DNA from: Pandoraea terrigena
GTDB taxonomy: Bacteria > Pseudomonadota > Gammaproteobacteria > Burkholderiales > Burkholderiaceae
DNA: 64,000 bases
Reading direction: 5' to 3'
Assembly (NCBI RefSeq): GCF_902459705.1
Contig: NZ_CABPRU010000010.1
Coordinates: forward strand, 124,001-188,000
A program made the translations under genes and the position numbers. Of the stretch, positions 7,624 to 15,769 are shown piece by piece. Below the pieces are notes generated by a model that was given only the letters and a program-made list of their open reading frames with translations, did no database searches and was not told the origin of the DNA. The stretch's first letter is position 1, and each line of letters starts with the position of its first letter.

Positions 7624-8259
7624 TCAGCGTCCGGTAATCATTGTGCGCAAGGTGCGCGGCACCAGCGCCACCATCACGACGTGGATCGCGACGAATGCCA
7701 CGAGGCCCGCCATCGCGAGGAAATGCACCCAGCGCGCCCCCTGGAATCCACCGAACAACGCGCACAGCCATCCGAGCTGCACGGGCTTCCAGATCGCGAG
7801 TCCCGACACCACGAGCAAGACGAGATCGAGCACCGCGAACAGATACGCGGCACGCTGGACCTGGTTGTATTGATGGGGATCGTCGTGCGCGAGACGCCCG
7901 CGCAGTGCGGCGAACGCATCGCGCAACATGCCGCGCAGCGTCAGCGGGAAGAAGCGGTGCGACAGGCGTCCGCTCGCGGCGTTCACGAGCAAATAAACCA
8001 GCCCGTTGGCGGCCAGCAGCCACATCGCGGCAAAATGCCACCGCAATGCACCGCCGAGCCAGCCGCCCAGTGTGATCTCGTTGGGAAAGCGAAAGCCGAA
8101 GATCGGCGACGCGTTGTAGATTCGCCAGCCGCTCGTGACCATCGCGAGGACCGCCAGCGCGTTCAGCCAGTGGGTGATGCGCAGCCAGCCCGGCTGGACC
8201 GGACCGGTTCGCCCGGGAGGCTGGGCGGCGGGCGGCACGGACTTCGTCAAGGTGGACAT
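7624..8259 (-). CDS. Cytochrome b561-type membrane subunit
   Basis: This is a 211-residue integral membrane protein with about four hydrophobic helices and histidines placed as in the Ni,Fe-hydrogenase/b561 cytochrome b family: RITHWLNALAVL (His30), RWHFAAMWLL, and WVHFLAMAGLVAF with AIHVVMVAL near the C-terminus. It probably binds two b-type hemes and connects the quinone pool to the molybdoenzyme encoded directly downstream. The start is preceded by GGAGG at good spacing; an upstream ATG four codons earlier lacks one. The two genes form an operon. Confidence 0.88.
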   Translation of the reverse strand: MSTLTKSVPPAAQPPGRTGPVQPGWLRITHWLNALAVLAMVTSGWRIYNASPIFGFRFPNEITLGGWLGGALRWHFAAMWLLAANGLVYLLVNAASGRLSHRFFPLTLRGMLRDAFAALRGRLAHDDPHQYNQVQRAAYLFAVLDLVLLVVSGLAIWKPVQLGWLCALFGGFQGARWVHFLAMAGLVAFVAIHVVMVALVPRTLRTMITGR

Positions 8260-8367
8260 GGGGACCTCCATCGCTGGGTTGGCGTCGATGGAGCCAGTGT
8301 CACGTCAGGCCGGTGACGAAGTCCTCACGGAAAAATAACGTTTTCGTGATAGTCGGGTCGACCGGCA

Positions 8368-8913
8368 TCAAGGCTGATGCGGTGACGCCGGTCCGGCATC
8401 CGGGTCTTGCGCCTCACCGCCTCTGAGATAGGCGTCAAAGGTCGGCACGTGGGCGTCGAGCAGCAACCGGATCTCATTGAGAAGCGTGTCGTAGTGCGCG
8501 GCGAGGTTCTGCGCGAAAGGCGTGAGTTGGGCCCCGCCGCCGGCCACACCGCCTATGTGACGGGTGACGAGCGGCTCACGGAATTCGTGGTTCATCGCTT
8601 CGACAAGCAGCCACGCACGTCGGTACGACATGCCCATGCGGCGCGCGGCGGCGGAAATCGACCCGGTCGCTTCGATGGCGCGCAGCAACGTCTGGCGTCC
8701 CGGACCGAACACCGGCGTGTCGCCATCGCGCACACGGACGCGCACGTCGTAGCCGGCCTCACCGGCTGGCGCCGGCACCTTGCCGAAGGCTTCCAGCGCC
8801 TCCAGCGCCGCGGCCGTGGCCGTGGCCCGTCGCCCGCGCGCGGGCGAGTCTCCCGTCAGGGCGACGTCCGCCTTGGCCGCACCGCCTTTGCCTCGACGAC
8901 GCTCAACTGGCAT
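8368..8913 (-). CDS. modE: ModE-type transcriptional regulator lacking molybdate-binding domains
   Basis: This is a 181-residue winged-helix regulator. The LysR-like DNA-binding domain of ModE spans about residues 65-150: GRQTLLRAIEATGSISAAAR, then MGMSYRRAWLLVEAMN, then LVTRHIGGVAGGGAQLT. Full-length ModE has two further C-terminal Mop domains; here the protein stops after a short Pro/Asp-rich tail. The first 60 residues are an Ala/Arg-rich extension. Its target should include the box at 3516-3539. The start codon overlaps the 3' end of the coxG-like gene by 11 nt, so the pair is translationally coupled. How it senses molybdate is unclear; signalling may pass through the Mop domain of ModC. 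Confidence 0.92.
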   Translation of the reverse strand: MPVERRRGKGGAAKADVALTGDSPARGRRATATAAALEALEAFGKVPAPAGEAGYDVRVRVRDGDTPVFGPGRQTLLRAIEATGSISAAARRMGMSYRRAWLLVEAMNHEFREPLVTRHIGGVAGGGAQLTPFAQNLAAHYDTLLNEIRLLLDAHVPTFDAYLRGGEAQDPDAGPASPHQP

Positions 8914-9520
8914 GGCCGCCCCACAGGAAAACGACGATCAGCATCAACGCCACCACGACCCACGGCCACCAGCGCGCCAGCTTGCCGCGCGTGACCGGCA
9001 TGTCGCGCAACGCAGCATCCGCCGCGAGCGCGCCGGCCACGTCGCCGTCGGCGGCAATCGGCGGGTATGTCGCGACATGCGGCGCAACGGCTACCGTCAG
9101 ACGCGCGAGGCATTCGTCGACGAGCGCGTGGGCCGCCGCCTGCGCCTGGGGCGTGTCCAGATGCGCAGACTCGGCACCCAGGTGCGCCGTGAGGTCATAC
9201 GTGAGTAATGTGTGCATCGGTCCCTGCGCTTGCAACGTGACAGTGGCCTTGCCTCGTGTGTGTCCTGCAGCCGAGCCCAGACCGTCGAAATTCAACGTGT
9301 ACGACGAGGGCGCCATCACGTCGGTCACCGTGATCCGGCCCGACCAGCGACCGGCCAGTGGGCCCGGCGCAGCCAACACAACGATCGTCCACGTACTGTC
9401 GTCGATCCGCTCGATCGACTCGCAGCCCGGTATGCACCCGCGCAAGATGCCCGGATCGTTCAGCGCGATCCATGCGAGGTCTCGCGCCACCGGCAATTGC
9501 CGTCTGTCATGTAGCTCCAT
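8903..9520 (-). CDS. coxG: CoxG-like SRPBCC protein with C-terminal membrane anchor
   Basis: The protein has 205 residues. Residues 1-150 match the CO dehydrogenase subunit G (SRPBCC/START-like) family, with LNDPGILRGCIPGCESIERI at the N-terminus and GKATVTLQAQGP in the cavity region. The end is a single transmembrane helix, WWPWVVVALMLIVVFLWGG. In carboxydotrophs CoxG recruits the molybdenum hydroxylase to the membrane and can carry quinone, so a similar tethering role is plausible here. No CO dehydrogenase structural genes are nearby. The start has GGGGAGG just upstream. It is the first gene of a coxG-modE pair, divergent from the XdhC-like gene. Confidence 0.85.
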   Translation of the reverse strand: MELHDRRQLPVARDLAWIALNDPGILRGCIPGCESIERIDDSTWTIVVLAAPGPLAGRWSGRITVTDVMAPSSYTLNFDGLGSAAGHTRGKATVTLQAQGPMHTLLTYDLTAHLGAESAHLDTPQAQAAAHALVDECLARLTVAVAPHVATYPPIAADGDVAGALAADAALRDMPVTRGKLARWWPWVVVALMLIVVFLWGGHAS

Positions 9521-9824
9521 TGCGCCTCCCCAAACGCCTTGCGGTCGCTCGTCAATCGTGCAGCGTCGTCGCGAACTTCGAGCTATTGTGACACGAGTTC
9601 CCCCGCATTCGATCCTCCGTTTCGACACGCCGCCCGCGCCGCAGCACAGCGCTCGGCAAGGTGTCGCGAGGCAATCAAATGAGGGGGCAAACCGCAATAT
9701 CTGGTGGAATACAGCGCAAGCCAAGGCGCGCTATACTCGGCGCATCACATCGAGCGGCAAATTGACGACGGCCCATGCCTTGGCCGATGCGCTACCGCTC
9801 GCGTATTGGCCAAGGAACCGGACT
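9521..9824. other. Divergent intergenic region, coxG-modE / xdhC-like
   Basis: These 304 bp separate two divergently transcribed units. A possible -10 for the plus-strand gene is TATACT at 9732-9737, without a convincing -35. I found no ModE-like box here. Confidence 0.4.
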
Positions 9825-10844
9825 ATGGACAGTGTCGATCTGGAGGTGCTGAAGTCTGCCGCACAGTGGACCCGCGCGGGCTTTTTCGTCACGCTGGGCA
9901 CCGTCGTACGCACCTGGGGCTCTGCGCCGCGCCCAGTGGGCTCGATGCTCGCGATTCGCGAGGACGGCCGTCTGGTCGGCTCCGTGTCAGGCGGCTGCGT
10001 CGAGGACGACCTCATCGCCCGCATTCGGGACGGCGAGTGGCCGCAGGACCGGCCGCAACTCACCCGCTATGGCGTGACCGCGGAGCAAGCACAACGCTTC
10101 GGCCTGCCATGCGGTGGCACCCTGCAACTGGTGCTCGAGCCGGTGCGCGACGCCTCGCGCATTCCGGAACTGCTCGACGCGATCTCGCAATTCCGACTCG
10201 TCGTGCGCGAACTCGACATGGCTTCCGGGGCGGTGCGCGTCGCGCCCGGCCATCGCACGCCACCGCTCGAATTCGACGGCGTGCGTCTCATCACCTCGCA
10301 CGGCCCGCGCCATCGGCTGGTGGTCGTCGGTGCCGGGCAACTCTCGAAGTACGTGGCGAGCATGGCGTGCGCGCTCGACTATCACGTGATCGTCTGCGAT
10401 CCGCGCAGCGAATACGCAGACGCGTGGCATGCGGACGGCGCAGAACTTTCGCGCGAGATGCCGGACGACCTGATCGTGCGTTTACAGCTCGACTCGCACA
10501 GCGCCGTGCTGACACTCACGCACGACCCCAAGCTCGATGACATGGCACTGCTCGAAGCGCTCAAGTCGCCTGCGTTCTACATCGGCGCCATCGGTTCGCG
10601 CGTGAGTAACGCGCGGCGCCGCGAGCGGCTGTCGCTGTTCGATCTGAGTTCGACGGAAATCGACCGGCTCCACGGACCGGTCGGCATGTACGTGGGCGCA
10701 CGCACGCCGGCCGAGATCGCCGTGGCGATTCTCGCGGAGATGACGGCCATCAAGAACGGCATCGACGTCAAGCAGACCTTCGCCCTGCGCACCGTCGATG
10801 CCTCCGTCAACGACGACGCCCCGGCGTGTCGCAGCACGGCCTGA
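9825..10844 (+). CDS. XdhC/CoxI family molybdoenzyme maturation factor
   Basis: The protein has 339 residues. It belongs to the XdhC family, which binds molybdenum cofactor, promotes its sulfuration and inserts it into xanthine-dehydrogenase-type enzymes. The N-terminal domain has GSAPRPVGSMLAI and GSVSGGCVEDDLI, with the conserved Cys in GLPCGGTLQLVLEP. The C-terminal Rossmann-type domain has RLVVVGAGQLSKYVA and later YIGAIGSRVSNARRRERL. The start follows AAGGA by eight bases. The natural client in this window is the three-subunit molybdenum hydroxylase at 59.7-64 kb; that link is inferred. Confidence 0.9.
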   Translation: MDSVDLEVLKSAAQWTRAGFFVTLGTVVRTWGSAPRPVGSMLAIREDGRLVGSVSGGCVEDDLIARIRDGEWPQDRPQLTRYGVTAEQAQRFGLPCGGTLQLVLEPVRDASRIPELLDAISQFRLVVRELDMASGAVRVAPGHRTPPLEFDGVRLITSHGPRHRLVVVGAGQLSKYVASMACALDYHVIVCDPRSEYADAWHADGAELSREMPDDLIVRLQLDSHSAVLTLTHDPKLDDMALLEALKSPAFYIGAIGSRVSNARRRERLSLFDLSSTEIDRLHGPVGMYVGARTPAEIAVAILAEMTAIKNGIDVKQTFALRTVDASVNDDAPACRSTA

Positions 10845-10901
10845 ACCACGACGCGAACTCCGGCTCGCTCCCTTGCTTTGCTCGCCGCCGCATCACGCGG
10901 C

Positions 10902-10931
10902 GCAAAAAAAAGCGCCGCCTTTCGGCGGCGC
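10902..10931 (-). terminator. Rho-independent terminator of the gene at 11015-11458
   Basis: On the minus strand an 8-bp GC-rich stem (10931-10924 with 10919-10912, loop GAAA) is followed by eight T residues. It lies about 85 bp past the stop codon of the minus-strand gene and converges on the end of the XdhC-like gene. Confidence 0.85.
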
Positions 10932-11014
10932 AACTCGCTCACTCGTTGCTGAGTGATACTACCTGGGTTACCTCGTCATTCGTGGCGCTTCACTTGACAC
11001 GACCGATCGGCACA

Positions 11015-11458
11015 TCAGTCGTGCGGCCACAAAAACATTGCTGCGGCGTGCCCCTTGGCGGGCACCTTCACCTCTCTCGTCATCAGTTTGCCGTCATAGG
11101 TTGCCTTCACGGTGTAGCTGCCTTCGGGCAGCTTCACCAGCATGAACGGCCCTTTCGATCGTGCGTCGAGTACCGTCTTGCTCCCGCGCATGATCTGCAC
11201 CTGGGCGTCGGCAACATACTCGTTCGCCCCGTCGCCACGTGCCGCCATCTCGATGGATAGCGGCCAGTGCGACGCTTCGCGCTTGAAGGCGCCCGACTGA
11301 TCGCTGTCGATACCGCCCGAGACGTAGGTCACCTCGCCCTGTTGCATCGACGGCGGCAGCGTGCCGCCCTGCGCATGCGCCACCGATATGCCAAGCCCTC
11401 CGGCCAATGCTACGACCGCAGCAGCGGCCATCGACCAGCGTTGCCATTGTTGCCTCAT
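11015..11458 (-). CDS. Exported protein with carboxypeptidase-regulatory-like (beta-sandwich) domain
   Basis: This is a conserved hypothetical of 147 residues. A signal peptide (MAAAAVVALAGGLGISVAHAQ) ends near residue 29. The rest resembles a small transthyretin/CarboxypepD_reg-like beta-sandwich, with the typical segment LPEGSYTVKATYDGKLMTRE near the C-terminus. No catalytic motif is visible. Function is unknown; these proteins are usually periplasmic. The start has GGGAGG eight bases upstream, better than an ATG seven codons earlier. A strong terminator follows. Confidence 0.8.
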   Translation of the reverse strand: MRQQWQRWSMAAAAVVALAGGLGISVAHAQGGTLPPSMQQGEVTYVSGGIDSDQSGAFKREASHWPLSIEMAARGDGANEYVADAQVQIMRGSKTVLDARSKGPFMLVKLPEGSYTVKATYDGKLMTREVKVPAKGHAAAMFLWPHD

Positions 11459-11586
11459 GTTCGACCTCCCATTCATCATGTCATGATGCAGGATCGCACC
11501 GGTGACGCGGCAGTCGTGATGTCATCGCCGCCGCGCACCAGCACACAAGGTAGTGCGTGGCATCCCGCGAGTGTCTTTCCCGACGG

Positions 11587-13122
11587 TTAGCCGAGATCGA
11601 CCGGGATGAAAATCTGTTGCCCGTCGCGCTGTACAAGCAACGCGACATTGTTGCCCGCTTTCTTGAGCTTGTTGCTCAGTTGCGAGGCGCTCGTCACCGG
11701 CGTGCCGTTGAGCGACAGGATGATGTCGCCCGGTTGCACCCCCGCCTGTTCGGCCGGGCCGCTGGCGCGTGCCACCAGCAAACCGTGCGTGACTTGCGCC
11801 GCACGCTTCTCGTCCGGCGAAAGTTCGCGCACCGCAAGACCCAACCGGCCGTGCGTGGCCGAGTCGTCAGTGCTCGCAACGTCCTTCTTCTCGTTCAGAG
11901 CTGCCACCGTCACGCTCACGTCCTGCTTCGCCCCGTTGCGCCAGACGGTCAGCGTCGCCTTCTCGCCCGGACGCATGTCGGCAATCTTCTCCGGCAACTG
12001 CACCGAGTCCTCGATGGTCGTGCCGTTCACCGCCAGAATGACGTCGCCCGGCTTCAGGTCCGACTTCGCGGCGGGGCCGTTCTTGTCGATGGACGACACC
12101 AGCGCGCCTGACGGCTTGGGCAAGCCGAACGACTTCGCCAGCGACTGGTTCACTTCCTGAATCGTCACGCCGATCCGGCCTCGGCTCACCTTGCCGTACT
12201 GCTGCAACTGCGCCTTGACCTTCATCGCCATGTTGATCGGAATCGCGAACGACAGACCCTGGAAGCCGCCGGTGCGCGAATAGATCATCGAGTTGATGCC
12301 GATGACCTCACCGCTCAGGTTGAACAGCGGGCCGCCCGAGTTACCCGGGTTGACCGGCACGTCCGTCTGGATGAACGGTGTGTAGTTTTCGTCCGGCAAC
12401 GCACGTGCCTTTGCCGACACGATGCCCGCCGTCACGGTGTTGTCGAAGCCATAAGGCGACCCGATGGCCACCACCCATTCCCCGGCCTTCGATTTCGACG
12501 GATCGCCGATCTTCACTGTCGGCAGATTCGTCGCGGCAATCTTGAGCAACGCCACGTCGCTCGCCTTGTCGCTGCCCACGACCTTCGCCTTGTATTCGCG
12601 CTTGTCGGTGAGCTTCACCGTGACCTGACTCGCGTCGTCCACGACGTGTGCATTGGTCAGGATATAGCCGTCCGGGCTCACGATGAAGCCCGAACCCAGA
12701 CTGCGCGTCGGTGCGCTTCCGGCATCGCCGCCGCCATCGCCACCGTCGTTGCCCGGCGCACCGTAGAAGTGACGGAAGAACTGGAACAGCGGATCGTTCT
12801 GATCCATGCCCGGCGGCATCGGCATCGCGGCAGCACCACCACCCGCCGATGGTTTCCCATCGTGCGTCACACTGATGTTGACTACGGCCGGTCCGTATTG
12901 TTCCGCCAGTTGCGAGAAGTCCGGCACAAGCATGCGCGGCGCGGTATTCGGGGTGTTCGGCACATTGGCGGCGGGCGTCGCAGGGTTGGCCGCATTGGCG
13001 TCGGCGACCATCTCCGAGGCCAATGGCGCCTGCCAGTGCTGGCGTCCTGCGACATAGCCGCCCGTCAACGCGACGAGCACAGCGCTGGCAACCAGCGTAC
13101 GAGTGAGCTTCGAGGTCGGCAT
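11587..13122 (-). CDS. mucD: Periplasmic serine protease, DegP/MucD (Do) family
   Basis: This is an envelope protease-chaperone that degrades misfolded periplasmic proteins, 511 residues. An N-terminal membrane/signal segment (TLVASAVLVALTGGYVAG) is followed by a trypsin-like domain with His159 in LTNAHVV, Asp189 in DKASDVALLKI and Ser262 in NPGNSGGPLF. Two PDZ domains occupy roughly residues 300-390 and 415-505 (GLPKPSGALVSSI; GLLVARASGPAEQAGVQPGD). A Gly/Asp-rich loop (residues 94-137) precedes the protease domain. The start has AAGGAG eight bases upstream. Upstream at 13178-13194 are paired CTTAAG sites likely bound by the neighbouring response regulator, so it appears to be part of an envelope-stress circuit. 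Confidence 0.96.
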   Translation of the reverse strand: MPTSKLTRTLVASAVLVALTGGYVAGRQHWQAPLASEMVADANAANPATPAANVPNTPNTAPRMLVPDFSQLAEQYGPAVVNISVTHDGKPSAGGGAAAMPMPPGMDQNDPLFQFFRHFYGAPGNDGGDGGGDAGSAPTRSLGSGFIVSPDGYILTNAHVVDDASQVTVKLTDKREYKAKVVGSDKASDVALLKIAATNLPTVKIGDPSKSKAGEWVVAIGSPYGFDNTVTAGIVSAKARALPDENYTPFIQTDVPVNPGNSGGPLFNLSGEVIGINSMIYSRTGGFQGLSFAIPINMAMKVKAQLQQYGKVSRGRIGVTIQEVNQSLAKSFGLPKPSGALVSSIDKNGPAAKSDLKPGDVILAVNGTTIEDSVQLPEKIADMRPGEKATLTVWRNGAKQDVSVTVAALNEKKDVASTDDSATHGRLGLAVRELSPDEKRAAQVTHGLLVARASGPAEQAGVQPGDIILSLNGTPVTSASQLSNKLKKAGNNVALLVQRDGQQIFIPVDLG

Positions 13123-13177
13123 GAGTCTCTCCTTACTGACACCACGTTTGACATGACTGTGATGGTAAAGAGGCTCC

Positions 13178-13194
13178 CTTAAGGCAACCTTAAG
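13178..13194. promoter_or_regulatory. CTTAAG-N5-CTTAAG response-regulator box upstream of mucD
   Basis: Two exact CTTAAG hexamers (13178-13183 and 13189-13194) separated by five bases, so an 11-bp centre spacing on one face of the helix. This is the arrangement recognised by PmrA/QseB-type regulators. It lies 56 bp upstream of the mucD start codon. Confidence 0.75.
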
Positions 13195-13364
13195 GCGATC
13201 TCGAAAGTGACTTATCAGCCGCCAACGGACGTTTGGCTGAGTGCTATACGTTACGGCAGCAAGCGTTTGAAGGGGCGACGCGCGACTATCGGCCGGAGCG
13301 CCGCACACTCACCATCGATAACGACAAGGTCACACGTGCGACGCGCGGTTGAGCGCCAAGCGTG

Positions 13365-14756
13365 TCAAAGTTCCGGTGGCGGCCCCGACGGCGCGCCGCC
13401 GAAGCTCACGCGCACGCGAAGCCCCTGACCATGGCGAGCGTCCAACAACGCCACGTGCGCGCCATGCGCCTGCGCGATGTTGCGCACAATGGCAAGCCCC
13501 AAACCGCTGCCCTGCGCGCGCGGGCCATCGGTATCGTCTTGCGACGCGGTGTCCGCCTGCACAGGCGGTCCCGATGCCGCACCCCCACGGAAGAACCGGT
13601 CGAACACGCGCTCGCGCTCGGCCGGCGCAATCCCCGGCCCGGTGTCTTCGATCTCCACCACCGGTGCCGGTGTTACCGCGACCAGACGCACGTCGACATG
13701 ACCGCCACGCGGCGTGTACTTCAGTGCGTTGTCGACCAAATTGCCGAAGAGCGTGTGCAACGCGTTCGCGTCGCCGTGCACGCGACTGACGGCTGCCAAC
13801 GCGTCGGGTGCGTCCAGCCCGAGATCGATCCCGCGCGCCACCGCCAGCGCCGCATGATGCGCGACGACCTCCCCCAGCAGCGGGGCCAGCGGTACCTCGA
13901 CGAATGCCGCGGCCGCACGCGCGGCATCCGGCTCCTGTCGCGCGAGCGTGAGCAACTGGGCCACCATATGCGAGGCGCGTCGCACACCGTCGCGCAGGTC
14001 ACGCATCGCCTCGGCCCGCTCCGCGTCAGTGTGGGCTCGATCGAGCAGTTGGACTTGCAGTTGCAACGCGGCAAGCGGCGTGCGCAATTCGTGCGCCGCG
14101 TCTGCCACGAAGGCCTTTTGCTGCGCGAGCGACGCGTCGAGCCTGCCGAGCAGGCTGTTGAGCGCCCGCACGAGCGGGCGCACCTCATCGGGCAACCCGG
14201 CCTCGGGCAAGGCGTCCAGCGCCCCCGGCGCCCGCGTGTCGAGCGCCTTCGTCACACGACGCAGCGGCTGCAAACCGCGCCCCACCACAATCCAGACGAG
14301 CAACGCGAGCACCGGCATTGCCACGACCAGCGGCAACAGCGTGCGCACCGCCATCGACACCGCGAGCGAATCGCGGATGACCATCGGCTGTGCGAGCTGC
14401 ACCACGTTATCGCCGACGAGCGCCGCGTAGACGCGCCAGTCGCCCTCGGGCGTCTGCACCGTCGTGAAACCGAGTTCGGCACGCGGCGGCAACGGCGTGC
14501 TCGGGTGCGAGTAATACAACTCCACACCGTTGCGACTCCATATCTGGATGACGAGTCCCCCCGCGTCGTTGTGCGCACCTGGCACGCTCGAGAACGGCTC
14601 GGCGGGCAACGACAGCGCCATTTGTTGCAACTGGAAATCGAACAGCGCGTTGGCCTCCGTGCGCGACTGCCGGAAGATGGCAATGCCCGCGAGCAGCAGC
14701 GCCACCGCGAGCGTGATCAGCAACCCGAAAAGCAGACGACGGCGAATCGATCGCAT
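13365..14756 (-). CDS. Sensor histidine kinase, QseC/PmrB type
   Basis: The protein has 463 residues. Transmembrane helices at about 7-27 and 139-159 flank a periplasmic sensor of about 110 residues of the 2CSK_N type. The HAMP-like linker is followed by the phospho-acceptor in VADAAHELRTPLAAL (His222). The ATPase domain carries the N box LFGNLVDNALKYTP, G1 EDTGPGIA and G2 GSGLGLAIV. Its ATG overlaps the regulator's TGA by one base (TGATG), so synthesis is coupled. The stimulus is unknown; QseC/PmrB relatives respond to envelope signals such as metals or cationic peptides. Confidence 0.93.
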   Translation of the reverse strand: MRSIRRRLLFGLLITLAVALLLAGIAIFRQSRTEANALFDFQLQQMALSLPAEPFSSVPGAHNDAGGLVIQIWSRNGVELYYSHPSTPLPPRAELGFTTVQTPEGDWRVYAALVGDNVVQLAQPMVIRDSLAVSMAVRTLLPLVVAMPVLALLVWIVVGRGLQPLRRVTKALDTRAPGALDALPEAGLPDEVRPLVRALNSLLGRLDASLAQQKAFVADAAHELRTPLAALQLQVQLLDRAHTDAERAEAMRDLRDGVRRASHMVAQLLTLARQEPDAARAAAAFVEVPLAPLLGEVVAHHAALAVARGIDLGLDAPDALAAVSRVHGDANALHTLFGNLVDNALKYTPRGGHVDVRLVAVTPAPVVEIEDTGPGIAPAERERVFDRFFRGGAASGPPVQADTASQDDTDGPRAQGSGLGLAIVRNIAQAHGAHVALLDARHGQGLRVRVSFGGAPSGPPPEL

Positions 14757-15463
14757 CAGTTCGCCCCCGGTGTCGCCGTGCCCGTCGCGGGCGGCGTCTC
14801 GCCGACATGCGCGGGCATCATGTAACCGACGCCGCGCACGGTGCGGATGGCGTCCGCGCCCAGCTTCTTGCGTAGCCCGTGGATGTGAACTTCGACCGCA
14901 TTGCTCGCCACTTCCTCTCCCCAGCCATAGATGCGTTCTTCCAGTTGCGCCTTCGAGAGCACCGCGCCCGGCCGGTTGAGCAACGCTTCGAGCACGGCAT
15001 ACTCGCGCGCGGAGAGCACCACGGGCGAGCCGCCGCACGTGACCTGGCGCGTCGCGGGATCGAGCACGATGCCGCCATGACGCAACAACGGCTCGCTGCG
15101 CCCGGCCTGGCGTCGCACCAGCGCACGCAAGCGCGCCGCCAGCTCATCGAGATCGAACGGTTTGACGAGGTAATCGTCGGCGCCCGCATCGAGCCCTTTC
15201 ACCCGGTCGGCCACCGCGTCGCGCGCCGTGGCGATGAGCACCGGCAGCGCCTGGCCGCGTGCACGCAGCGTGCGCAGCACGTCGATGCCGTCGCGACGCG
15301 GCAAACCGAGATCGAGCAGCAACGCGTCGTACGACTCGAGCGAGAGCACGTCGAGCGCGCGCTGCCCGTCGCCGACATGATCGACGGTCCAGCCGTCCTG
15401 GCGCAGTCCTTTCACGACGGCCGTGGCGATCATCGCATCGTCTTCCACCAACAAGATTCGCAT
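14756..15463 (-). CDS. OmpR-family response regulator, QseB/PmrA type
   Basis: The protein has 235 residues. The receiver domain starts MRILLVEDDAMIATAV, with phospho-acceptor Asp51 in LLLDLGLPRRDGID and conserved Lys in YLVKPF. The C-terminal winged helix (about 125-220) contains LSAREYAVLEALL and VEVHIHGLRKKLG. I start at MRILLVEDD as in the family; an in-frame ATG eight codons upstream exists. It is the first gene of the pair with the kinase. Tandem 10-bp repeats at 15521-15560 upstream suggest autoregulation, and CTTAAG boxes before mucD suggest a target. Confidence 0.93.
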   Translation of the reverse strand: MRILLVEDDAMIATAVVKGLRQDGWTVDHVGDGQRALDVLSLESYDALLLDLGLPRRDGIDVLRTLRARGQALPVLIATARDAVADRVKGLDAGADDYLVKPFDLDELAARLRALVRRQAGRSEPLLRHGGIVLDPATRQVTCGGSPVVLSAREYAVLEALLNRPGAVLSKAQLEERIYGWGEEVASNAVEVHIHGLRKKLGADAIRTVRGVGYMMPAHVGETPPATGTATPGAN

Positions 15464-15520
15464 GGATTGGGCACCGGTTGAGACCATCTCCGGGCGTCAC
15501 GGGCCGCGAACGCAACGCTG

Positions 15521-15560
15521 CCTGAGGTTGCCTGCGGTTGCGCGATGTTGCCTTCACGTG
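15521..15560. repeat. Tandem degenerate 10-bp repeats upstream of the response regulator
   Basis: Four consecutive 10-mers, CCTGAGGTTG, CCTGCGGTTG, CGCGATGTTG and CCTTCACGTG; the first three share a GTTG ending. They lie in the divergent region between the regulator and the PBP4 gene. The unit resembles the box before mucD (CTTAAGGTTGCCTTAAG on the minus strand), as expected for autoregulation. Confidence 0.55.
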
Positions 15561-15769
15561 ACACTCGCCGGATTTCGACCCATTGTAGCGACAGTTCGTT
15601 GCATGACCGACTTACAATGTCAGGCATGCGCCGCGCATGGCAGACGCACATCGCGGCCCGGTTACCCCCTCATCGTTTCGCCGCCGCGTCCGCATCGCTT
15701 TGCCTGAGCCTGTCGTGCATTCAGGCCGTACGGTTTCGCTGCGCGCAACACTGGAGACCCTCGCCCGTC

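Noticed and set aside
6776..8259. msrPQ (periplasmic methionine sulfoxide reductase)
   Set aside because: The membrane partner is a b561-type cytochrome, not MsrQ, and the catalytic subunit has a lipobox; only the superfamily is safe.
8903..10844. An aerobic CO dehydrogenase (cox) cluster
   Set aside because: No coxM, coxS or coxL genes are present nearby; only accessory-type proteins are.
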